Of a DNA stretch of 64,000 nucleotides, positions 42,047-51,429 are shown in pieces (position 1 is the stretch's first letter; each line of letters starts with the position of its first letter). The notes under the pieces are model-generated. The model saw only the letters and a list, made by a program, of their open reading frames with translations. It was not told where the DNA came from and did not search any database. A program made the position numbers and the translations under genes. The stretch comes from Marinovum sp034669705 (lineage in GTDB: Bacteria > Pseudomonadota > Alphaproteobacteria > Rhodobacterales > Rhodobacteraceae). The stretch spans positions 27,084-91,083 of the forward strand of contig NZ_JAXMOR010000019.1 of NCBI RefSeq assembly GCF_034669705.1, given 5' to 3'.

Positions 42047-45000
42047 TCAGTAATCGCGCTCGTAGAAGATGCCGAGGCCGGTGTCGCCATCGCTGCCCAG
42101 CCGGCCGCGGACGGTGATGTCGTCGGTCAGGTCGAGGTTGAGGTTGATCTCGCTGGTGCCGTCGCTCGACACCGTGACATCGGTGTAGACCCGCTCGGAG
42201 ATATACTTGCCGACGCTGGCCTCGGTGTTGCCCTCGGCATCGGTGGCGATATCAAGGTCGTCGACCCCCAGCCCCTCGCGCAGGGTGCCGGTGAGGCCAA
42301 GCCCGCCTTGCCCCGACAGCGTGCGGATGGCCGAGGCCAGCTGCACCGCCTGAAAGGCCGAGATCGAGGTCAGGTCGCGGCCGAAGAGCAGGAGCGACAG
42401 CGCCTCTTCCTCTGGCAGCTCGGGGTCCGAGGTTACCGTCAGGTCGGGCGCCGAAGCCAGCCCGTCGAGCCGCAGGGTCACATCGACCTCCTCGACCTGG
42501 GTGGTGGCGGCGAAGGCCACCACCGGATCGAAGGAGCCGCGGATCTGCACGTCGCCCTGGGTCAGGGTCAGCCGGTTGCCCAGCAGGTCGAGCCGGCCGC
42601 GGATCAGGGAGAAGCTGCCGATCGGCACGATGTCGCGCGTCGTGCCGGTAAGCCTCAGGCTGCCGCCCAGCTCGGCGTCGAGACCGCGGCCGCGCACGAA
42701 GACCTGGTTCGGCGCGCGCACCAGCAGGTCGAGCGGATAGCTTGGTCCGGTGCTGTCGACCGTGTCCACCGGCTCGAGCCCGGCAAAGCGCAGGGTCTGG
42801 CGCACATCGGCCGGCGGGTTGATGTGGCGCAGCCCGTCGAGCGCCGAATAGGACGGGCCGATATCGGGAATGCGCAGCTCGGCGCTGGCAACGTCGATCA
42901 CGCCGCCGATCTGCGCGCCACCGGCCAGCGGGCCGGTCAGGGTCACGCGTCCGCCCAGCCGTGCCTCGTATAGCGCGTTGTCGGTGAGGACGACATCGAC
43001 CAGCTCGGCCACCAGATCGGCGGTGAAAGGCGGCTCGAGCGCGATCGGGCCGGTGATCCGCAGTTGCCCGCCGGACGAGATGTCACCGGTGAGCGCCAGT
43101 TGCGCCCGTGCGCCGGCCAGGTCGGCCTGTCCAGTGATGCCGGTCAGCGCCAGCCCCTGCGCCGGCAGCGCCAGCCGCGCGTCGGCGACGGCGAGCCGGC
43201 CCGAGACCGAGCTCAGCGCCGGCGGACCGTTGACCGCGAGGTTGAAGCTGACGAAGCCGCTCAGCGCCTGACCCTGCAGCCGCCGGTTGGCCAGTGCCAG
43301 GGGCACCCGGCCCTCGGTCGAGACATCGAGCCGCGAGAAATCCTGCGCCACCCTGCCGCGCGCCGCCAGCTGGATGCCGCCGGGCCCGGTGCCCGAGGCG
43401 TCGATCTGCCAGCTGTCGCCTTGCTGGTCGGCGGTGCCGGCAAGCGTGGCGGGGCCGGGCAGGTCGGGCACCAGCAGGCCGAGGTCGGCGATCGCCACGC
43501 GGTAGGTCAGGCTGGAGCTGCCGCCGCCGAAACCGCCGTTCAGACGCAGGTCGAGCGCCGATCCGTCGAACACCAGGTTGCGGAAGGTGATCGCGCCTTG
43601 GGCGTCGCGGGCGGCGGAGACGTCGAAGCGCGAGGGGCCGCGCAGCAAGGGCTCGAGCGTCGGTACGCCGAACTCCGGGCTGGTGGTGGTGCCGCTGGCG
43701 TCGATGTCGAAACTGCCGGCCAGCGCGTCGACGGACCCCCGCGCCGTCACCGTGATCGCTCCGCCAAGCGGCCGTCCGGCCAGCGGAGAGAAGGCCGCGA
43801 GGCGGGAAACCCGCGCCTCGAGACGGCCCTCGGCGCGCAGCTCGGTCTGGCCGTCGCCGGTGATGGTGCCGTCAAAGCTGGCGCCGGTGTCGCCGGGCAG
43901 GTTGGCCTCGGCCGTCACCTGCCAGACCGCGGCGCGGCGCTGGGCGGTGCCGGTGACGCTGGCGGGGCCGGGCAGGTCGGGCAGGGCGACGCCGAGATTG
44001 ACCACCGAGACGCGGTAGCTCAGGTCGCCGCTGTCGGGGCCGAAGGCACCGCTGACCGCGGCCTGCAGCTGGTCGCCATCGACGACGGCGCGGCGGATGG
44101 TGATCTCTTCGCCGACCTTGCCCACCGCCGAGAGGTCGAATTCGGTGCTGCCGCGCAGCAGCGCCTCGGCCACCGGCACGCCGAACCGCGGCGATTGCAT
44201 CTGTCCGCTGGCCACCAGGTCAAAGCTCTGCTGCACGATGTCGGCGCTGCCGTCGAGCGTGACCGAGGCTGACCCGCCCAGATCGCGGCCGGCGATCTCG
44301 GAAAAGGCCGAGAGGTCGGCCACGGTGGCCTCGGCATGGCCGGTGATCCGCAGCGAGGTCTCGCCGTCGCCCGACACCGTGCCGGAATAGCTGGCGCCGG
44401 TGCCACCGGGCAGCCGCGCCTCGGTGTCGATCTGCCAGACCGCGTCGCGCCGCAGGGCGGTGCCGGTCAGCGTTGCCGGGCCAGACAGGTCGGGCAGGGC
44501 GCGGCCGAGGTCGTCGATCTCGAGGTCAAAGGCGAGGTCGCCGCTCTCCGGCCCGAAACCGCCGGTCACGGTGGCCTCGATCGCCTCGCCCTCGATGACG
44601 GCGGTGCGAATGGTGATCTCGCCGCCGATCACGCCCTCGGCCGAGAGGTCGAAGCGGGTCAGCCCGGGCAGCAGTGCCTCGGCCTGCGGCAGGCCGAACT
44701 GCGGATTGCGCAGCGAGCCTTCGGTGGCGATGTCGAACCGCTTGCCGAGGATGTCGGTCTCGCCCTGCAGCGAGAGATTGGCCGACCCAGAGAGCTCGCG
44801 CCCTGCCAGTGCCGAGAAGGCCGAGAGCCGTTGGACCACCGCTGCCGCTTCGCCGGAGACAACCAGCGTGGTCTCGCCATCGCCGGTGACCGCGCCACGA
44901 TAGCTGGCGGTGGTGCCGCCCGGCAGCGCGGCGTCGGCTTGAATGCTCCAGGTCTCGCCGTCCTGTGCCAGGCTGGCGGTGACCTCGGCGCTGCCGTCAA

Positions 45001-46804
45001 AGCCGTCGACGACGCGCGACAGGTCCGGGACGCTGGCGGTAATCTCGGCCGAGGAGGTGCCGGTGCGCAGGTTGGCGGTGCCGGTGATGCTGGCGTGATC
45101 GGTGCGGATGGTCAGCGGATCGGCGCGCAGCCCGGTCTCGTCACGGGTCACGCCGAGGCGCAGGATGCCGATGCCCTCGAGCAGCGGATCGAGCTGGGCA
45201 ATGCCGGTGCCGAGATCGGCGGTCTCGCCGTCGAGCACCAGGTCGACCACCCCGGTCAGCGGCTCGATCTGGCCGGTGATCGCCAGATCGGCAGCGCCGG
45301 TCAGCGCCACGCCGGCGAGATCGGCAAAGCGGGCAAGGTTTTCCGCCTTAAGTGCGAGGTCGGGGGCGATGGTGATCGGAGCCTCGCCCTGCAGCCCGCT
45401 GATTACGGTCGCGCCGGTCAGGCCGTAATCGGCACCGGTCAGCGCGATGTCGCGCAGCCGCAGCGGCGCCTCGGCAGCCCAGGCAAAGTTGAGCGCGCCA
45501 CGCAGCTGGCTGCCCACCGCGCGGGCAAGGGCGGCGTCGGCGGGCGAGATGCCCTCGGCATTGACCGACAGGCCGCCGCTGACGCTCTGGTCGTCGCGGC
45601 TGAGGGTGCCGGTGCCGTCAAAGGCCAGCCGCTCGATGGTCAGGCTGGCCTGCTGGTAGCCGCGGGCCGCGCCGTTGAGCGACCAGACATCGCCGGCGGC
45701 CGCATCGAACGAGGCCTTGAGCGAGACACCGGCCACCGAGGTCAGGTCACCGGGCAGCGGCAGGATCACCGTGTCGCCCTGCGGCGGGGTGATCGCGGCG
45801 TCGAGGTTGAAGCTCTCGGGCCAGCCATCGGCGGCGATCCGGGCCTCGCCGGCGATGGTCATGGCGGCGGCCTCGATGCGCAGGGCGTCAAGGCTCATGG
45901 CGCCGTCCGCCTGGCGCTGGCCGCTGGCCTCGAGCGCCACATCGGGGCCGAGGAATTCGCGGAACTGCGGCGCAAAGACCGGCGCGATGTCGCCCGACAG
46001 ATCGGCGGCAAAGCCGGCGGCGCCATCCTCGCTGCTCATCAGCCGCACCTGTCCGGTCAGCCGCTTCTCGCCGGCGGTGGCCAGCAGGATATCGGCGGTG
46101 AAATTGCTCAGCGGGTCATTGCCGGCGACGCTGAGCGCCACCGAGGGCCGATCGGGCAGACCCAGCAGGTTGGCGGCGATGCCGTTCTCGGGTTCGGTCA
46201 GATCGAGGTCGAGCGCCAGTACGCGGCTCTCGTTGTCGAACGCCGCCTCGACGGTGAAGGCGCCCTCGCGGTCGAGCCGCTGCACCTCGAGCCGGGTCTG
46301 GCCGGCGCCGTCGGCGAGCTGCGCGGTGCCGGCAAAGGACATTTCAGCCGCCTCGCCGAACAACGCCGCGCCAAGGATCGCGCGGTCGATCCGCATCTCG
46401 TCGATCTCGACCGAGACCGGCAGGTCCGGCAGCGCAAAGGCGCTGCCGCTGGCCTCGGGGCTGGGCAGCGCGCCCTCGCTTGGCACCGGGGTCCGGGGCA
46501 GGGCGATCTCCTCGACCGAGATCTCCTCGATCTCGACCCTGCCGCGCAGCAGCGCGCTGCGGTTCCATTGCAGGCCGATGCCCCTGGCGGTGAACCAGAC
46601 GCCCTCGGGGTCGGTGACGGTGATCTCCTCGATCGTCGCGCGTGAGCTCAGCGCGCCGGAAAAGCCGGTGACCCGCACCTCGCGGCCCGGCGCCGAGAGC
46701 GCGTCCTCAAGGATCCCCTGGACAAAGCCCCGGTCGCTCTCACTGGTCTGAGCGGCGGCGGCGAAGGGGGAGAGAAGCAAAAGACAAAGCAGGAAAATCC
46801 GCAT
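42047..46804 (-). CDS. tamB: Translocation and assembly module subunit TamB (DUF490)
   Basis: 1585 residues, anchored in the inner membrane by a signal-anchor (MRIFLLCLLLLSPFAAAAQ) and spanning the periplasm as a long beta-structured groove. It works with TamA in outer-membrane protein assembly and lipid transport. The C-terminal DUF490 domain is clear: SFSLIRGRLDLLGNRLTLTQG, LLFGRDLTSISAFQAVQLAS and a terminal aromatic FYERDY as recognised by the BAM/TAM barrel. The middle has in-register 171-residue repeats (listed separately). The start overlaps the tamA stop by one base (TGATG). Confidence 0.94.
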   Translation of the reverse strand: MRIFLLCLLLLSPFAAAAQTSESDRGFVQGILEDALSAPGREVRVTGFSGALSSRATIEEITVTDPEGVWFTARGIGLQWNRSALLRGRVEIEEISVEEIALPRTPVPSEGALPSPEASGSAFALPDLPVSVEIDEMRIDRAILGAALFGEAAEMSFAGTAQLADGAGQTRLEVQRLDREGAFTVEAAFDNESRVLALDLDLTEPENGIAANLLGLPDRPSVALSVAGNDPLSNFTADILLATAGEKRLTGQVRLMSSEDGAAGFAADLSGDIAPVFAPQFREFLGPDVALEASGQRQADGAMSLDALRIEAAAMTIAGEARIAADGWPESFNLDAAITPPQGDTVILPLPGDLTSVAGVSLKASFDAAAGDVWSLNGAARGYQQASLTIERLAFDGTGTLSRDDQSVSGGLSVNAEGISPADAALARAVGSQLRGALNFAWAAEAPLRLRDIALTGADYGLTGATVISGLQGEAPITIAPDLALKAENLARFADLAGVALTGAADLAITGQIEPLTGVVDLVLDGETADLGTGIAQLDPLLEGIGILRLGVTRDETGLRADPLTIRTDHASITGTANLRTGTSSAEITASVPDLSRVVDGFDGSAEVTASLAQDGETWSIQADAALPGGTTASYRGAVTGDGETTLVVSGEAAAVVQRLSAFSALAGRELSGSANLSLQGETDILGKRFDIATEGSLRNPQFGLPQAEALLPGLTRFDLSAEGVIGGEITIRTAVIEGEAIEATVTGGFGPESGDLAFDLEIDDLGRALPDLSGPATLTGTALRRDAVWQIDTEARLPGGTGASYSGTVSGDGETSLRITGHAEATVADLSAFSEIAGRDLGGSASVTLDGSADIVQQSFDLVASGQMQSPRFGVPVAEALLRGSTEFDLSAVGKVGEEITIRRAVVDGDQLQAAVSGAFGPDSGDLSYRVSVVNLGVALPDLPGPASVTGTAQRRAAVWQVTAEANLPGDTGASFDGTITGDGQTELRAEGRLEARVSRLAAFSPLAGRPLGGAITVTARGSVDALAGSFDIDASGTTTSPEFGVPTLEPLLRGPSRFDVSAARDAQGAITFRNLVFDGSALDLRLNGGFGGGSSSLTYRVAIADLGLLVPDLPGPATLAGTADQQGDSWQIDASGTGPGGIQLAARGRVAQDFSRLDVSTEGRVPLALANRRLQGQALSGFVSFNLAVNGPPALSSVSGRLAVADARLALPAQGLALTGITGQADLAGARAQLALTGDISSGGQLRITGPIALEPPFTADLVAELVDVVLTDNALYEARLGGRVTLTGPLAGGAQIGGVIDVASAELRIPDIGPSYSALDGLRHINPPADVRQTLRFAGLEPVDTVDSTGPSYPLDLLVRAPNQVFVRGRGLDAELGGSLRLTGTTRDIVPIGSFSLIRGRLDLLGNRLTLTQGDVQIRGSFDPVVAFAATTQVEEVDVTLRLDGLASAPDLTVTSDPELPEEEALSLLLFGRDLTSISAFQAVQLASAIRTLSGQGGLGLTGTLREGLGVDDLDIATDAEGNTEASVGKYISERVYTDVTVSSDGTSEINLNLDLTDDITVRGRLGSDGDTGLGIFYERDY
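43385..44827 (-). repeat. Tandem 513-bp (171-residue) repeats inside tamB
   Basis: Three in-phase copies: A 44315-44827, B 43802-44314 and a partial C from 43801 down to about 43385. Marker phrases recur at exactly 171-residue intervals: LSAFSALAGREL / LSAFSEIAGRDL / LAAFSPLAGRPL; LPDLSGPATLTGTA / LPDLPGPASVTGTA / VPDLPGPATLAGTA. A weaker, earlier copy may precede A. They are divergent in sequence but keep exact length. Confidence 0.85.
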
Positions 46805-48615
46805 CAGAAGGCCTGACCAATCCCTATGTAAATCTGCACGCCCTCGCCGGTGTCTCCGGCGACAGGTCCGGCCACGTCGAGCCGAATCGGCCCGACCGGC
46901 GTGGTATAGCGCAGTCCGAGACCGGCACCGGCGTGCCAGTCCCCGTCTTCGAAGATCTCCGGCGCGACATAGCCGGCGTCGGCAAAGGCCACCACGCCGA
47001 TCTTGTCGGTGACGCCGTAGCGCAGCTCGCCCGAGGTCGCGGCAAAGGAGCGGCCGCCCAGCGAGCTGCCGTTGTATTCGGCATCGAGCGAGCGGTAGGG
47101 CTGGCCGCGCACGGTCCCGCCACCGCCGGAATAGAACAGCATCCCCGGCGGCGCATCCTCGGCCTCGGGGCCGAGCAGCGCGCCCAGTTGCAGCCGGGTG
47201 GCGGTGACCAGCCGTTCGTCCTCGCCAAAGGCGCGGTAGGCGCGGCCGTCGAAGGTGAGATGCGCCCCCGGCTGGCCCTCGACGGTCTCGTAGAACGGTG
47301 TCGCGGTGCCGCGCAGGTAAAAGCCGCTGGTGGCGTCGAGCGCATCGTCGCGCTTGTCGAAGGTCAGCGCCACGGGCAGCGAGACCACCTGCAGCGTGCG
47401 GGTGGTCTCTGGCGTGGCAAAGCGGTCGGTGACCTCTGAATAGCTCAGCCCGAGGCCCAGCTCGCCGGTGAGATGCTCGTTGAACTGCTGCGAGACGCCG
47501 ACGGTCAGCTCGGCGCGACGCTCGAGGTAATCCGGCTCGTCCTCGTAGGCGAGGCCGGCCTCGGCAAAGAACAGCGTGTCGGGGCCATAGACCGCCGGCC
47601 GCTCGAAGCGGAACGACAGCGCGTAGTCGATGCCCTCGGCCTGCAGCCCGATCTCGCTGACCTCACCCTCGATGCGGAACCGCTCGGCCCCGCCAAGGAA
47701 GTTGCGATGCAGCCAGAAGCCGGTGAGGTTGAGCCCGTCGAAGGTGGAATATTCGATGCCGGCGCCGATCCGGCGCGGCTTGCGGTCGATGACGGTGATC
47801 TCCATGTCGATGGTGCCGTCCTCGGCCACCGGGCCGGCCTGATCGATCTGCACCGACTGGAAGGTGCCGGTCTTGCGCAGGCGCGAGGCGGCGCGCTCAA
47901 CCTCGCTGATGGCGTAGCGGTCGCCCTTGGGCAGCCCGGCGATCTGGCGCACCCGGCCCTCGCGCACCGCGGTCTTGCCGGCAATTTCGGTGTCGCCGAA
48001 CAGTGCCCGGCGGCCCGGTGCGATCGCGACCGCGACATCGAGCTGCGCGCTGGGGTGGCGGGCGGCAATCGACTGGTCGGCGATCTCGGCCTTGGGAAAC
48101 CCGCGCTCGCGCCAGTCGCGCACCGCGGTCTGCGCCGCATCGCGCACCACGGTCGCCAGCGCCGGCGCACCGCTGCGAAATTCCTCGACCGGCGGATTGT
48201 CGCCGGCCAGCGGCGCGATCTCGGCCTGGCCCAGCCGGAACCGCTGGCCGGGATCGACAAAGATCACCACCTCGCCGATCGCCGCCGGGGTCTGGAACGG
48301 GTCGATCAGCGCCGCCTCGCGGCCATCGATGCTGATGCGGACGACGGCGGAGTAATAGCCCTGGGCATAGAGCGTCTCGACCAGCCGGGTGTAGTCGGCG
48401 CGCGCCGCAGCGACCACGTCGCGCGGCAGGGTCTCGTCTGAAGTTTCCAGCGAATTCAGCACGGAAGAGGCCTGCAGGCTCTGACCCAGATTGGTCGTCT
48501 CTTCCGGCGTGGCGGCCCGCACGAGCCGCAGCTGCACCCGCTCCAGCGCCATGGCCTCGAGGGGCAGGCTGATCAGAGCCGCACCCACTGCCAAAAACCG
48601 GCCGATCTTGAACAT
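46804..48615 (-). CDS. tamA: Outer-membrane translocation and assembly module protein TamA (BamA/Omp85 family)
   Basis: 603 residues from the ATG at 48613-48615, with GGGCAGGGAGAG before it. Signal peptide (MFKIGRFLAVGAALISLPLEAMA), three POTRA domains to about residue 290 (LYAQGYYSAVVRISIDGREA; FPKAEIADQSIAARHPSAQLD; LRKTGTFQSVQI), then a 16-strand Omp85 barrel (SGGGGTVRGQPYRSL is the conserved gate/VRGF-type loop; the C-terminus ends IYIGIGQAF with the usual aromatic). Together with TamB, encoded directly downstream, it forms the TAM complex. Confidence 0.95.
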   Translation of the reverse strand: MFKIGRFLAVGAALISLPLEAMALERVQLRLVRAATPEETTNLGQSLQASSVLNSLETSDETLPRDVVAAARADYTRLVETLYAQGYYSAVVRISIDGREAALIDPFQTPAAIGEVVIFVDPGQRFRLGQAEIAPLAGDNPPVEEFRSGAPALATVVRDAAQTAVRDWRERGFPKAEIADQSIAARHPSAQLDVAVAIAPGRRALFGDTEIAGKTAVREGRVRQIAGLPKGDRYAISEVERAASRLRKTGTFQSVQIDQAGPVAEDGTIDMEITVIDRKPRRIGAGIEYSTFDGLNLTGFWLHRNFLGGAERFRIEGEVSEIGLQAEGIDYALSFRFERPAVYGPDTLFFAEAGLAYEDEPDYLERRAELTVGVSQQFNEHLTGELGLGLSYSEVTDRFATPETTRTLQVVSLPVALTFDKRDDALDATSGFYLRGTATPFYETVEGQPGAHLTFDGRAYRAFGEDERLVTATRLQLGALLGPEAEDAPPGMLFYSGGGGTVRGQPYRSLDAEYNGSSLGGRSFAATSGELRYGVTDKIGVVAFADAGYVAPEIFEDGDWHAGAGLGLRYTTPVGPIRLDVAGPVAGDTGEGVQIYIGIGQAF

Positions 48616-48701
48616 GCTCTCTCCCTGCCCCGCCGTTTTGCCACAGCTTATGACAGCAAAGGATAAGTCGCCATGGTCAAAGGCAAGGAAAACGAGAGGT
48701 T

Positions 48702-50144
48702 TTACCGCGCTGTTGCGAGCAGGGCATCGACGTCGAGATGGGACTCGAGGTGATCGGCCAGCGCGTCGAGCGCGGCCTCGACCTGGCTGTCGTAACCGCC
48801 CTCGGAAACCGTGCCGAACTGCGCCAGAAAGCCGGCGCGAAAGGCGTCGTCGCAGAACATCCCGTGCAGATAGCTGCCCTGCACCCGGCCATCGGCCGAG
48901 ACCGCGCCCTCCGGCGTGCCGGCGATGCTGGCAAAGGGACGTGCGCGGTCGGCGCCGTCGCTGGTGCCCATGTGGATCTCGTAGCCGGAAAAGCCTAGCC
49001 CGCTGGCAGTATGCACCGCGCGGGTTTCGCTCAGGCGCTTGTGCGGCTGCATCACCGTGTCGACCTGCAGCAGGCCGAGCCCCGGGTCGCGCCCCGGCGG
49101 ACCCTCGACACCTTGAGGGTCGGCGATGCTCTGCCCCAGCATCTGGTAGCCGCCGCAGATACCCAGCACGTGGCCGTCGCGGCGGTGATGGGCGGCGATG
49201 TCGATGTCCCAACCCTGGGCGCGCAGGAAGGCCAGGTCGCCGCGGGTGGATTTCGTGCCGGGCACGATCACCAGGTCGGCATCGCCGGGAACGGGCTGGC
49301 CGGGTGCCAGCATCGTCAGCCTGACACCGGGCTCCTGCGCCAGCGGATCGAGATCGTCGAAGTTGGCAATCCGCGACAGCCGCAGGCAGACCACATGCAG
49401 GCCCTGCGTACGCCGCGGCGCCGCGACATCGAGCGCATCCTCGGCCGGCAGACGCCAGGCCTCGGGAAACCACGGCAGCACGCCGAACCCGGGCCAGCCG
49501 GTGCGCGCGGCGATCAAGCCATAGCCGTCGTCGAACAGGCTTGGGTCGCCGCGGAACTTGTTGATCATGAAGCCCGCCACCAGCGCCGCATCGCCGGGCT
49601 CCAGTACTGCTTGGGTGCCGATGATCTGGGCGATGACGCCGCCGCGGTCGATATCGCCGCATAGCACCACCGGCACCCCGGCGGCGCGGGCAAATCCCAT
49701 GTTGGCAATGTCGCCGGGCCGCAGGTTGACCTCGGCCGGGCTGCCGGCGCCCTCGACGATCACCAGGTCATGGGCGGCGCGCAGCCGGTTGAAGCTCTCG
49801 AGCACCGCGCCCATCAGTTTCGGCTTCATCGCGGCATAGTCCCGCGCCCGCGCGGTGGCCCAGCGCTGACCCTGAACGACGACCTGCGCGCCGGTGTCGG
49901 TCTCGGGCTTGAGCAGTACCGGGTTCATGTCGACCACCGGCCGCAGCCCCGCGGCCCGCGCCTGCAGCGCCTGCGCCCGGCCGATCTCGCCGCCATCGGC
50001 GGTGACGGCGGCGTTGTTCGACATGTTCTGCGGCTTGAACGGGGCCACCGAAAGGCCACGGCGGCGCGCCGCCCGGGCCAGCCCGGCCACCACCATCGAC
50101 TTGCCGACATTCGAGCCGGTGCCCTGGATCATCAAAGCGGTCAT
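48702..50144 (-). CDS. cobQ: Cobyric acid synthase CobQ
   Basis: Glutamine amidotransferase that amidates four carboxylates of adenosylcobyrinic acid diamide in cobalamin synthesis. 480 residues: N-terminal ATP-binding dethiobiotin-synthetase-like domain (MIQGTGSNVGKSMVVAGLARA; KPQNMSNNAAVTADGGEIGRAQ; GAGSPAEVNLRPGDIANMG) and a C-terminal class I amidotransferase domain (GTKSTRGDLAFLRAQGWD, catalytic Cys in LGICGGYQMLGQ, His in GSYLHGMF). The other cobalamin genes are not in the window, and I see no cobalamin riboswitch upstream. Confidence 0.96.
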   Translation of the reverse strand: MTALMIQGTGSNVGKSMVVAGLARAARRRGLSVAPFKPQNMSNNAAVTADGGEIGRAQALQARAAGLRPVVDMNPVLLKPETDTGAQVVVQGQRWATARARDYAAMKPKLMGAVLESFNRLRAAHDLVIVEGAGSPAEVNLRPGDIANMGFARAAGVPVVLCGDIDRGGVIAQIIGTQAVLEPGDAALVAGFMINKFRGDPSLFDDGYGLIAARTGWPGFGVLPWFPEAWRLPAEDALDVAAPRRTQGLHVVCLRLSRIANFDDLDPLAQEPGVRLTMLAPGQPVPGDADLVIVPGTKSTRGDLAFLRAQGWDIDIAAHHRRDGHVLGICGGYQMLGQSIADPQGVEGPPGRDPGLGLLQVDTVMQPHKRLSETRAVHTASGLGFSGYEIHMGTSDGADRARPFASIAGTPEGAVSADGRVQGSYLHGMFCDDAFRAGFLAQFGTVSEGGYDSQVEAALDALADHLESHLDVDALLATAR

Positions 50145-50216
50145 CGCGGGGGCCTTCTGCTGGGACGAACCTGCCCCTGCTAGCTGCGAATGCCGGGCTT
50201 TGCCAGTGGCAGGTGG

Positions 50217-50516
50217 TCAGCGGCGAGCCGGGGCGGCGCGGTCAAGGGCGGCGGCGACGTCGGAGCTGGCGACCTCGTGGCCGGCCTTGGCGAGACAGGC
50301 GGCGATCTTGCCGGCATCCGGCGGCGGTGGCCGGGTGCCGGGGGCCGGACGGTCGCCAAGACAACCGGCCAGCCTGTCCTGCGGCACCTTCAGCGCGTCG
50401 GCCATGGACGTGAGGTCCGGCGCCGGCGGGCGGGGTTGCTGCGCCACCGAGGCGCCGGCGAGCAGCGAGATGCAGCCGAGGAAACCCAGGGCGATATATC
50501 TGGAGGTGGGGGTCAT
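50217..50516 (-). CDS. Small secreted protein of unknown function
   Basis: 99 residues with a signal sequence (MTPTSRYIALGFLGCISLLAGASVAQQ); a cysteine in GFLGCISLLAG might alternatively be a lipobox. The mature part is Pro/Ala-rich with two cysteines about 25 residues apart in repeated context (RLAGCLGD; KIAACLAKAGH), suggesting a disulphide. CAGGAG lies ten bases before the ATG. I do not recognise the family. It is the nearest minus-strand gene upstream of cobQ, with a 72-base gap. Confidence 0.7.
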   Translation of the reverse strand: MTPTSRYIALGFLGCISLLAGASVAQQPRPPAPDLTSMADALKVPQDRLAGCLGDRPAPGTRPPPPDAGKIAACLAKAGHEVASSDVAAALDRAAPARR

Positions 50517-50764
50517 GCGGGTCTTTCTCCTGTCCGGCCCGATCCCGCACCCTGCCGACCCGTGAGTGGTGGCACCCGCCGCTGGGGGGCGGCGGGCAAG
50601 GCAGGGCGCGGGGCCCGGGCGGTGTCTTGCCAGAGAACCGCTCTTGGGGGGCGGTTCAGGGCTTCAACGGCACATGCGCAGGGTTCCGTCGCAATTTTCG
50701 CCGAGAAGTTTCAGGTTTTGCCGAGCCGGGGCATCCGGGGGCGCGCCTCCGGCCCCTGAAACGC
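50517..50764. other. Spacer upstream of the small secreted protein gene
   Basis: No gene is seen. It contains one hairpin, GAACCGC-TCTTGGGGG-GCGGTTC at 50635-50657, without a T-tract, and ordinary GC-rich sequence otherwise. The promoter of the 99-residue protein gene must lie near its left end. Confidence 0.4.
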
Positions 50765-50794
50765 AAAAAACCGGGGCTGAGCCCGGTCTTTTTT
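50765..50794. terminator. Bidirectional rho-independent terminator after tRNA-Ala
   Basis: Hairpin ACCGGG-GCTGAG-CCCGGT (50770-50787) flanked by an A-tract on the left (50765-50770) and CTTTTTT on the right (50788-50794), so it can stop transcription in both directions. It lies 25 bases beyond the 3' end of the tRNA gene on the minus strand. Confidence 0.8.
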
Positions 50795-50818
50795 GCCATC
50801 CGTCCCGAAGGAGGGATT

Positions 50819-50894
<76 letters not shown>

Positions 50895-50989
50895 TTTCCG
50901 ATGACGCGTCGTCCTCGTGAAGCGCGTCTTAAGGAAAGGCGCAGGGAGGTTCAAGCGAAAATCTCACCCCCCTGTGCGGTTTTTTCCGA

Positions 50990-51313
50990 TCAGGAGTCGT
51001 CATCCTCGGAGGCGACATCGGCGATCTCTTCGAGCGGCACGTTGTCATCGTCATCCTCGTCCTCGAGAATGTCGTCGCCGAGATCGACATCGACCTCTGC
51101 ATCATCGTCCTCGAGCACAACGTCGTCGTCGGTCTTGGCCTTCTTGGCCGTCGCGGCATCCTCGGCGTCGGCTTCGATCATGCGGTTCTTGGACCGGTCG
51201 AATTCCAGCACTTCGCCCGTATAGGGGCTGACGATCGGATTGGCGTTCAGGTCATAGAATCGCTTGCCGGTGGTCGGGCAAAGGCGTTTCGTTCCCCATT
51301 CTTCCTTGGGCAT
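50990..51313 (-). CDS. FYDLN acid domain protein (TIGR02300)
   Basis: 107 residues from the ATG at 51311-51313. The N-terminal half has the family signature MPKEEWGTKRLCPTTGKRFY, with one Cys and the FYDLN motif, then PIVSPYTGE. The C-terminal half is almost entirely Asp/Glu. A single-cysteine treble-clef-like beginning and an acidic tail are typical of this alphaproteobacterial family. The role is unknown; a nucleic-acid or protein-chaperoning role has been supposed only from charge. It is divergent from the YgjP-like gene. Confidence 0.93.
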   Translation of the reverse strand: MPKEEWGTKRLCPTTGKRFYDLNANPIVSPYTGEVLEFDRSKNRMIEADAEDAATAKKAKTDDDVVLEDDDAEVDVDLGDDILEDEDDDDNVPLEEIADVASEDDDS

Positions 51314-51429
51314 CTGGGTCCCTCTTACACTTTCAGTCTTGCGGGCAATTGCGGTCCCCTGCCATAAGACCAGTGCCCGTGTCAAAGCCTTTGGCAAAAG
51401 GCACCGGATCGGCAGTTCAAGGACCCCAT

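Noticed and set aside
44336..46645. Long plus-strand frame opposite tamB
   Set aside because: Antisense shadow of the strongly supported tamB; no signal, no ribosome site, no family character.
48616..50144. N-terminal extension of the tamA frame to 49662
   Set aside because: The upstream codons lie antisense to nothing but in the wrong frame of cobQ; the ATG at 48615 has a strong ribosome site and is followed by a proper signal peptide.
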